DNA of 5,055 nt from an uncultured Lachnospiraceae bacterium. GTDB taxonomy: Bacteria; Bacillota; Clostridia; Lachnospirales; Lachnospiraceae. The translations under genes were made by a program, and so were the position numbers. The notes below the pieces were generated by a model. That model saw only the letters and a list, made by a program, of their open reading frames with translations, was not told where the DNA came from and did no database searches. Of this stretch, positions 1 through 5,055 are shown in pieces (the first letter of the stretch is position 1; each line of letters starts with the position of its first letter). The stretch is taken from positions 1 to 5,055 of the forward strand of contig CABRSG010000192.1 in the NCBI GenBank assembly GCA_902473545.1. Direction: 5' to 3'.

Positions 1-591
1 GACAGTACTGCCCGCAGAGCTGCCGGTGCTTCCATTGCTGCCCGCAGAACTGCCAGTGCTTCCGTTGCTGCCGGTGCTTCCATTCTGCAGATAATTTCCG
101 CTGACATAGCCGGTCTGCCCGTTATAAGTCACCTCTATCCAATTGCCTTCGCTGTTTCCTGTAACGGTGACGCCCTCGCCCACCTGGAGCGTGCCGAGGA
201 TATCCCCCTCCACGCCTGCGCTGCTTCTGACATTCACGCCGCCGGTGGCATACATCATGCTCGAAGCCTCTCCGGAGGTTCCCGCAGCGGACGTGCCTGC
301 CGCATTCCCTGTCCCGGAAGCGTTCTGATTATCTGCATTCGTCTTTGTATCCGACGCCGTTTTCGATGACACCGTAAATGAATCCTTGGTTTTTGAAAAT
401 TGCTCGACAGTGATCGGCTGCTCGGTTTCTTTCGTCTGTGCTCCAAGCCCCGGCTCTGTCTCTCCTTCAACCTGCTGGCTCTGTTCCAGCAGGGACAGCC
501 CGGTATTTGTCAGAAAAATACTGCCGCCCGCTGCCAGCACTGTTGCGCCGCAGATTCCTAAAATTGTTGATATTTTCCTCTTATCAGACAT
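1..591 (-). CDS. SH3b-domain exported or membrane-anchored protein, 3' end outside window
   Basis: The frame starts at the ATG at 591 and is open to position 1, giving the first 197 residues; the C-terminus lies outside. The N-terminus has a basic patch (K4, R5, K6) and then a hydrophobic stretch at about residues 8-28, which fits a signal peptide or signal anchor. Cys14 lacks a proper lipobox (Ile at -1), so a lipoprotein is unlikely. A Thr/Ser/Ala/Gly/Asn-rich spacer (about 70-112) leads to a bacterial SH3 domain at about 114-169. Its typical marks are GVNVRSSAG near the start, the GNW turn, YNGQTGYV and a closing YL. A repeated Gly/Ser/Thr/Ala linker follows from 171. In Firmicutes, SH3b domains of this kind usually bind cell-wall peptidoglycan and often sit beside a hydrolase domain, but no catalytic domain is visible here, so the enzymatic role is unknown. 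The start is supported by AGAGG 8 bases upstream and by an in-frame TGA at 604-606. A GTG at 600 in the same frame is possible but less well placed. Downstream neighbour of argS with its own promoter. Confidence 0.85.
   Translation of the reverse strand, partial: MSDKRKISTILGICGATVLAAGGSIFLTNTGLSLLEQSQQVEGETEPGLGAQTKETEQPITVEQFSKTKDSFTVSSKTASDTKTNADNQNASGTGNAAGTSAAGTSGEASSMMYATGGVNVRSSAGVEGDILGTLQVGEGVTVTGNSEGNWIEVTYNGQTGYVSGNYLQNGSTGSNGSTGSSAGSNGSTGSSAGSTV
7..84 (-). repeat. 30-base tandem repeat coding for a Gly/Ser/Thr/Ala linker
   Basis: Two full 30-base units (37-66 and 7-36) are preceded by an 18-base partial unit (67-84). The full units differ at only a few bases, and each encodes the ten residues NGSTGSSAGS; the partial unit encodes NGSTGS. 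The array lies directly after the SH3b domain and keeps the reading frame. It is a flexible linker, probably joining the SH3b domain to a module outside the window. Further units beyond position 1 cannot be seen, though the last two codons (Thr, Val) already leave the pattern. Confidence 0.85.
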
Positions 592-599
592 TTTCCTCA

Positions 600-604
600 C
601 CTCT
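600..604 (-). promoter_or_regulatory. Ribosome binding site of the SH3b protein gene
   Basis: AGAGG on the minus strand, separated by 8 bases (TGAGGAAA) from the ATG at 591. The following TGAGG could also pair with 16S rRNA but sits too close to the ATG. This spacing favours the ATG at 591 over the in-frame GTG at 600, which overlaps the site. Confidence 0.65.
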
Positions 605-611
605 CATGTTG

Positions 612-640
612 ATAATAACACACCCACCTGTAAATGTCCA
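612..640 (-). promoter_or_regulatory. Sigma-A-type promoter with extended -10, for the SH3b protein gene
   Basis: On the minus strand the -35 is TGGACA (635-640, 5 of 6 consensus) and the -10 is TATTAT (612-617, 5 of 6), with a 17-base spacer. A TGT just before the -10 makes it an extended -10. Transcription would start near 605, leaving a leader of about 15 bases that carries little more than the ribosome binding site. It indicates that this gene is transcribed independently of argS. Pattern match by eye only. Confidence 0.6.
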
Positions 641-709
641 ACCTTTTTGCTGCGGTTCATGTTTCCTTAAGATTCACAAGAAAATCTACCGAAAGTCATT
701 TTCCCACGC

Positions 710-736
710 AAAAGCCCGAAACAGTCCGCGCGCTTT
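710..736 (-). terminator. Weak terminator-like hairpin after argS
   Basis: On the minus strand AAAGC (732-736) can pair with GCTTT (711-715). After a G-G mismatch there are two more pairs, a 10-base loop, and only four T residues next to the 3' arm. It lies about 30 bases beyond the argS stop. The stem is short and the T tract poor, so it may be chance; no better argS terminator is visible in the gap. Confidence 0.2.
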
Positions 737-763
737 CCTTCACAGCGGTGTCTGCTATTTCAC

Positions 764-2530
764 CTACATCCTCTCCGGCGCTTCAAAGCCAAGCACTCCA
801 ATGCACGCTTCCAGAACCTCTCTTGTCAGACAGAGAAGCGAGATCCAGGACGCCTTCTGCGCCGCATTCTCCTCACTTAAAATCTTTGTTTCATGGTAGA
901 AACGATTGAACGCATTCGCAAGGTCATAAATATAGGAACAAATCTTGTGCGGCGCCGTCTCCTCGAAGGCATTCTCCATCACGCCGTTGAAGCGGCTCAG
1001 CTCCAGCATCAGCGCTTTTTCACTGTCGTTTGCCGCAGCCAGTATGTTCCCCGCTGCCGCGCTGCCGCCCGCTGCCTGGTATTTATTTAGAATCGACTTA
1101 ATACGCACGATCGTATAAAGAATATACGGTCCGGTATTTCCCTCAAAGGAAGTGAAGCGGTCGATATCAAACACGTAGTCCTTCGGCGCCTGGTTCGACA
1201 GATCGCCGTATTTGATTGCCGAAAGTCCGACGATCTTCGCCGTCTCCCGCGCCTCCTGCGGATCGATCTCATGGTTATCCATGATCTTGCGGTACATTTC
1301 TTCTTCAATATCGGCAATCAGATGCTCCAGACGCATCACACCGCCATCTCTTGTCTTAAACGGCTTGCCGTCCTTCCCATTCATTGTGCCGAAGCCGAGG
1401 AAGGATAGCTTTGTGTCCTCTTTTACAAGCCCCGTCTTGCGCGCCGTGCGGAACACCTGGATGAAGTGCATCTCCTGGCGCTTGTCTGTGAGATAAAAGA
1501 TCTCGTCCGGATCGTAAAGATTCATGCGCTCCACAATGGTCGCAAGGTCGGTGGTCGCATAGAGCGAAGCACCGTCCGATTTTAAAATGATGCACGGTGG
1601 GATTTCTTTTGTATCGGTCTCCTCCTTCACATCCACCACCAGCGCCCCCTGGTCTTCGTGCGCAAAGCCTTCGTCCTTCATGCGCTGCACCATGTCGGGA
1701 ATGTACGGCTGCGCGTCCGATTCGCCCTTCCAGAGGTCAAATTCCACATTCAGACGGCTGTAATTTTTTTTCAGATCAGCAATGGACACACGCATAATGT
1801 GCTGCCAGAGTGCACGGTAGCCCCGATTTCCCTGTTGGAGCTGCTTTGTCGCCTCCAGTGCCTCCTCGCGGTACTGCTCGTCCTCCTTCGATTTTTTGCT
1901 CGCCGCCGGATAAATTTCCTCAAGATCACTGATCGTAAACGGCGCCTCCTGCGGATATTCCCCGGTATAGCCCTCCTGAAAATATGCAAGCTCCGGCTGA
2001 CGATACCGCAGCTCGGTGATGATCAGCCCCATCTGCAGACCCCAATCGCCCAGGTGTACGTCGCCGATCACCTCATGTCCCATAAAGCGCCCCATGCGCT
2101 TGATGCTCTCTCCAATGATCGCAGAGCGCAGATGCCCTACATGGAGCGGCTTTGCCACATTCGCTCCGCCGTAGTCGATGATGATCTTTCTCGGCTCCTT
2201 TGCCTTCTCCACAGACAGATTTTCGTCCGCCTGCATGTCGTTCATAAAGCCTGCCAGGTAATCTCCCTTCAACTTTAGATTAATAAAGCCGGGATTTACC
2301 GCCTCCGCTTTCTCAAACATCGCGCTGTCCTGTAAGGCAGCAACCACATCCTTCGCAATCATGATGGGAGCTTTTTTGTACTTCTTTGCTGCCGCCATCG
2401 CGCCATTGCACTGGAACTCGCATAGGTCCGGGCGGTTGGAAACCGTCACCTTCGCGTAGGACGCCTCCACGCCCGCCTTCTCAAATGCTGGTATCATTTC
2501 TTCTTCAATTAACGTAAGTATTTTCTTCAT
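764..2530 (-). CDS. argS: Arginyl-tRNA synthetase (class I), complete
   Basis: Charges tRNA-Arg with arginine using ATP, in the cytosol. The protein has 588 residues from the ATG at 2530, normal for bacterial ArgRS. The N-terminal tRNA-recognition (Add1) domain covers about 1-110. The class I catalytic core follows with the HIGH signature as HVGH (130-133) inside NVAKPLHVGHLRS. Further ArgRS marks are GDWG (161-164), YATTDLA (324-330) and the degenerate KMSKS loop KPFKTR (389-394); ArgRS commonly lacks a canonical KMSKS. GNTGPYI (464-470) opens the all-helical DALR anticodon-binding domain (about 461-588), and the protein ends in the usual ERM. A small Ala/Gly-rich insertion sits near 487-500. 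Start choice: AGGAG (2541-2545) lies 10 bases before the ATG at 2530, but only 1 base before an in-frame TTG at 2539, so the ATG is preferred. It is preceded by its own promoter and by the terminator of the upstream gene, so it is likely a single-gene unit. Nothing essential appears missing. Confidence 0.97.
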   Translation of the reverse strand: MKKILTLIEEEMIPAFEKAGVEASYAKVTVSNRPDLCEFQCNGAMAAAKKYKKAPIMIAKDVVAALQDSAMFEKAEAVNPGFINLKLKGDYLAGFMNDMQADENLSVEKAKEPRKIIIDYGGANVAKPLHVGHLRSAIIGESIKRMGRFMGHEVIGDVHLGDWGLQMGLIITELRYRQPELAYFQEGYTGEYPQEAPFTISDLEEIYPAASKKSKEDEQYREEALEATKQLQQGNRGYRALWQHIMRVSIADLKKNYSRLNVEFDLWKGESDAQPYIPDMVQRMKDEGFAHEDQGALVVDVKEETDTKEIPPCIILKSDGASLYATTDLATIVERMNLYDPDEIFYLTDKRQEMHFIQVFRTARKTGLVKEDTKLSFLGFGTMNGKDGKPFKTRDGGVMRLEHLIADIEEEMYRKIMDNHEIDPQEARETAKIVGLSAIKYGDLSNQAPKDYVFDIDRFTSFEGNTGPYILYTIVRIKSILNKYQAAGGSAAAGNILAAANDSEKALMLELSRFNGVMENAFEETAPHKICSYIYDLANAFNRFYHETKILSEENAAQKASWISLLCLTREVLEACIGVLGFEAPERM

Positions 2531-2540
2531 CTTCGCCAAA

Positions 2541-2545
2541 CTCCT
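2541..2545 (-). promoter_or_regulatory. argS: Ribosome binding site deciding the argS start
   Basis: AGGAG on the minus strand, 10 bases ahead of the ATG at 2530. The in-frame TTG at 2539 would begin 1 base after this site, which is too close for initiation. The site therefore rules for the ATG and a protein three residues shorter than the longest open frame. Confidence 0.8.
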
Positions 2546-2570
2546 GTCTGTTAATCAAATGTCTACAGAC
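2546..2570. repeat. Inverted repeat GTCTGT-13-ACAGAC between the argS promoter and RBS
   Basis: A perfect 6-base inverted repeat with arms at 2546-2551 and 2565-2570, separated by 13 bases. One arm overlaps the predicted transcription start (about 2565) and the other abuts the AGGAG site. The outer arm is itself part of the 10-base palindrome GTCTGTAGAC (minus strand, 2561-2570). It could be a repressor operator or, if transcription starts slightly upstream, a small leader hairpin. Six-base arms can arise by chance. Confidence 0.3.
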
Positions 2571-2571
2571 G

Positions 2572-2600
2572 ATTATACTGATAAAATCAATGTTTTTCAA
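2572..2600 (-). promoter_or_regulatory. argS: Sigma-A-type promoter of argS
   Basis: On the minus strand the -35 is TTGAAA (2595-2600, 5 of 6) and the -10 is TATAAT (2572-2577, perfect), with an ideal 17-base spacer in an A/T-rich setting. Transcription would begin near 2565, giving a leader of about 35 bases. This is too short for a T-box or other large riboswitch. It lies just after the terminator of the channel gene. Confidence 0.85.
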
Positions 2601-2616
2601 TCCTTTTTGTAAGAAG

Positions 2617-2665
2617 AAATAAAAACGGCGCCGCAAACCCCGTTTTTCGGAATTTATGCGGCGCC
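2617..2665 (-). terminator. Strong intrinsic terminator of the Cache-MscS gene
   Basis: On the minus strand GGCGCCGC (2658-2665) pairs perfectly with GCGGCGCC (2627-2634). After a 2-base bulge (2656-2657) the stem continues as AAATTCCG (2648-2655) with CGGGGTTT (2635-2642), including two G-T pairs, around an AAAAA loop. That is about 16 pairs in all. The 3' arm is followed by GTTTTTATTT. The hairpin starts about 21 bases after the stop at 2687. The T tract is only on the minus-strand side, so it acts in that direction and separates this unit from argS. Confidence 0.93.
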
Positions 2666-2686
2666 CTTCAGCTGCCCTTTCAACGG

Positions 2687-5055
2687 CTAACTGGTTGCAC
2701 ACTTGAGTCCATGTTTATCAAAGAGCAGCTTCATCTCACGGTTCAGATCGCGTATAAGCTGCAGACGGTCAGCCTCCTTACACTGCGCTGTAATCCTGAT
2801 ATTTACGCTGCCGTCGCCAAGCGCTGTGATACCCCTGTACACAGGTCCGTCTATAATAGCAGGAATCTTCTCCTTTATGTATGGCAGCTCCTGTTTCAGC
2901 ATAGATTCCAGACGCTCCAGAGAGTCGCCGTACTGAACGTTGAAATCGCATGCCGCGAAGGAAAACTGTTTCGTCATATTGACGACCCCGCTGATCGCAC
3001 TGTTGTTGATCACCTTAACATTTTTTCCGGGTTCCTCAATCTTCGTTGTACGGATACCGATTTCCATAACCGTACCGCGCCAATCGCCAATCGTTACGAT
3101 ATCGCCCACGCGAAACTCCCCTTCAAAAATGATAAACAGTCCTGCGATGATATCCGCCACCAGCTTCTGCGAGCCAAGGCTGATCATCAAACCGATAATG
3201 CCGGCGGAGGTGAGAAGCGTTGCCGTATCCACCCCAAGCAGCGCCAGGCAGTAATACAGCAGTAAGAGCACCGACGCATATTTCACAAAATTGCTTGTCA
3301 GGCGCGCCAGCGTCTCTCCCTGCGCGCCGGAGATTCCGGCCATAAGTCTCAGAATCCGCTGTATGAAGATGGTTGCCGCCGCTACCAGACAGATGATAAA
3401 GATACAGCCCGTAAACGCAAAGATATTTAAACCTTTTTCCCAGTTTCCGCTGACAATGTAGGAAAACATGGAATTGCTTCCGAAAATCCGGTCATTAAAC
3501 AGGTAAACCACACAGATAATAAGCGCATATACGGAAAGCAGCGCCTTGAACACACTTGTCATCTTCTGCTCCGGCGTCTTTTCCGACCAGTCAAGTGCTG
3601 CATTGGACCATCTGCTGGAAACAGCCAGCGTGCGCTTCACCCCTCCATCCGGCATCACAACATCGATCACACGTTTTTCCTGCTTCTCCGCCTCATCGTC
3701 TCCGGCATCCCGGCTCTTCCCCGTAAAACGGCTGCTGCGGAAGCTGATAAACAGACCAATAAACAGCAGGAAGACCAGACTGACCGCCGTGGAAAGCAGC
3801 GCCATCGGAAGACCATTCGATGCAATCTCTCCCTCCGGAACACAAGCGTATAAATAGTAGCTTTCCGTTTCCACGCAGGAAGCGTAGTAACGTTCTGTTC
3901 CAATGGTCAGATAATCCGTAAAACCGTCGCGGATCTGGGATTCCTTCATTCCGCAGTCCGTCGCCAGATCTCCGATATAATTCTCCTTCGGATACCACGC
4001 AATAGTGAGATCCTCTTTATTAACCGCAAATGCAAAGCCCTGTGAGCCAACCTGGGCATTATCCAGAACCGCATCAATTTTCAGATTTTTCAGCGCGTTT
4101 TCCAGCTTATCCGGATTTACGCAAACTTGCACAAAGCCCTCCGGCACGCCTTCGTCATCACGGAGCGCCACTCCTACATACTGGAGATATTCTCCGAGCA
4201 TATCATTCGGCCGTGCTTCCTGCACCAGATAATCTGCACCTGCCAGAAGTCTGTTGAATTCATAGGACTGATCCTCTTCATTCTGACTGAGCTGAAATCC
4301 CACTTCCGAAGCATTTGTCGCCGTAACGGTACCTGTTTCGTCAAAAACGCTGATGCTCTTCACATCCAGAACCTGGCTCAGCTTTGCCAGATCCGTGCGG
4401 TTGCGAAGCTCCGGTTTCTGTTTCAGAATGTACGCTGCGCTGCGGCATTTGTTCAGATAACGGGTATTATATTGCTCTTTAAGAAGATTTACATCCTCCT
4501 CATAGCGCTCAATCGTGGCCTGGAGTTCCTTCACTGACTGGCTGTTGCTCATGGAGCGGCGAGACAGGGAAAACAGCGTCTGCATATGCAGAGATACCAG
4601 AAGAACGCAGCACAGACCGATCACAGCGATCATCATGCTTTTTGTTCCCACAATGTGGTTGTACCAGAATACCCCCACCTTTTTGCAGACATTCTCCGGT
4701 GCTTCTCCCCGCAGCTCCTGATCGTGCATGACGAACATCGCATAGGCGGCCACCAGCGTGATGATCATGAAAAATACGCCAAGCACCACCGCAACTGTGA
4801 TACCGCAGGAAGATTTGATTTCCTTTTCCGGGATCGCGCAGAGCACATAGGTATCGTCGATCTTTGTCACGCTTGCCAGAAGCTTTTCTCCGTTGATTTC
4901 CACCCACGCTTTGTTTTCGTCCTCCAGATCCTCTGTGCGGATTCCCGCATCCAGCGCGTCCTGTCCGTCCAGAGCCGAATCCGGATGATACCGGAAGGTG
5001 GAGTCTTTTGCAGATACCGCAAACGCATATCCGGTAGTTCCAACACTGATGTTGC
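2687..5055 (-). CDS. Cache-sensor MscS-family mechanosensitive channel, 5' end outside window
   Basis: The window shows 788 residues, numbered here from the first whole codon (5053-5051). The frame runs through the right edge without a stop, so the start is outside; the GTG at 4903 is internal. In order: the membrane-proximal part of a Cache domain (1-82), TM 85-107, TM 139-162, a long helix (about 168-200), and a complete double-Cache sensor (about 200-412; distal half with ISVFDETGTVTATN, proximal half with GSQGFAFAV). Then TM 417-437, a charged cytosolic linker (438-497), TM 502-518, TM 541-563, TM 588-607, the MscS pore helix (610-643), the beta domain (about 645-690), and a cytosolic alpha/beta C-terminus. 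The MscS match rests on SAGIIGLMISLGSQK, DIIAGLFIIFEGEFRVGD and VINNSAI. Seven TM helices place both Cache regions outside and the C-terminus inside, as MscS requires. The family releases solutes and ions under membrane tension; a Cache input suggests ligand modulation, which is inference. Followed by its own terminator; the promoter is not visible. Confidence 0.93.
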   Translation of the reverse strand, partial: NISVGTTGYAFAVSAKDSTFRYHPDSALDGQDALDAGIRTEDLEDENKAWVEINGEKLLASVTKIDDTYVLCAIPEKEIKSSCGITVAVVLGVFFMIITLVAAYAMFVMHDQELRGEAPENVCKKVGVFWYNHIVGTKSMMIAVIGLCCVLLVSLHMQTLFSLSRRSMSNSQSVKELQATIERYEEDVNLLKEQYNTRYLNKCRSAAYILKQKPELRNRTDLAKLSQVLDVKSISVFDETGTVTATNASEVGFQLSQNEEDQSYEFNRLLAGADYLVQEARPNDMLGEYLQYVGVALRDDEGVPEGFVQVCVNPDKLENALKNLKIDAVLDNAQVGSQGFAFAVNKEDLTIAWYPKENYIGDLATDCGMKESQIRDGFTDYLTIGTERYYASCVETESYYLYACVPEGEIASNGLPMALLSTAVSLVFLLFIGLFISFRSSRFTGKSRDAGDDEAEKQEKRVIDVVMPDGGVKRTLAVSSRWSNAALDWSEKTPEQKMTSVFKALLSVYALIICVVYLFNDRIFGSNSMFSYIVSGNWEKGLNIFAFTGCIFIICLVAAATIFIQRILRLMAGISGAQGETLARLTSNFVKYASVLLLLYYCLALLGVDTATLLTSAGIIGLMISLGSQKLVADIIAGLFIIFEGEFRVGDIVTIGDWRGTVMEIGIRTTKIEEPGKNVKVINNSAISGVVNMTKQFSFAACDFNVQYGDSLERLESMLKQELPYIKEKIPAIIDGPVYRGITALGDGSVNIRITAQCKEADRLQLIRDLNREMKLLFDKHGLKCATS

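Noticed and set aside
549..552. Lipoprotein signal at Cys14 of the SH3b protein
   Set aside because: The residue before the Cys is Ile, not Ala/Gly/Ser, and the Cys lies at the start of the hydrophobic stretch instead of after it.
438..899. Plus-strand open frame of about 153 codons across the gap between argS and the SH3b gene
   Set aside because: It overlaps both minus-strand genes and their promoter, has low-complexity composition, and resembles no known protein family.
1658..2278. Plus-strand open frame of about 206 codons
   Set aside because: It lies wholly opposite argS, has no recognisable domain, and argS is unambiguous on the other strand.
2531..2686. Possible T-box or other riboswitch before argS
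   Set aside because: No T-box core sequence is present on the minus strand. The only large hairpin is the terminator of the upstream gene, upstream of the argS promoter.
2505..2702. Minus-strand open frame of 65 codons across the channel-argS gap
   Set aside because: It runs through the terminator hairpin and the argS promoter and is rich in Arg/Lys without any motif.
2711..3265. Plus-strand open frame of about 184 codons
   Set aside because: It is antisense to the well-supported MscS core, and its translation shows no domain pattern.

Overview
All three genes in this window are read from the minus strand. From right to left they are: a Cache-sensor/MscS channel gene cut off at its 5' end, a complete argS, and the start of an SH3b-domain surface protein gene cut off at its 3' end. 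Intermediate GC content, AGGAG-type ribosome binding sites, sigma-A-like promoters and the style of the arginyl-tRNA synthetase suggest a Gram-positive Firmicute. A gut-type clostridium such as a Lachnospiraceae member is my best guess, but this is inference and not a database match.

Layout. Positions 5055-2687 encode a large membrane protein. Its frame stays open through the right window edge, so the true start is outside. It has the end of a first Cache sensor, a transmembrane (TM) helix, a second TM helix leading into a complete double-Cache sensor, another TM helix, a cytosolic linker, and then a C-terminal MscS channel core. A very strong intrinsic terminator (2617-2665) ends this unit about 20 bases after the stop codon. 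A near-consensus promoter (2572-2600) then drives argS (2530-764). The argS start is most likely the ATG at 2530, not the TTG nine bases upstream. A 172-base gap (592-763) holds at most a weak terminator and a good extended -10 promoter (612-640). That promoter serves the third gene (591 to beyond position 1), an exported or membrane-anchored protein with a bacterial SH3 domain and a Gly/Ser/Thr/Ala linker built from a 30-base tandem repeat.

The three genes look like separate transcription units and I see no evidence that they form one system. argS is housekeeping. The SH3b protein probably acts at the cell wall. The most unusual item is the channel, which carries two extracytoplasmic Cache sensor regions ahead of an MscS pore. 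This suggests a channel tuned by small-molecule ligands as well as, or instead of, membrane tension. No gap longer than 300 bases lacks a gene, and I found no RNA genes, mobile elements, CRISPR arrays or T-box leader.
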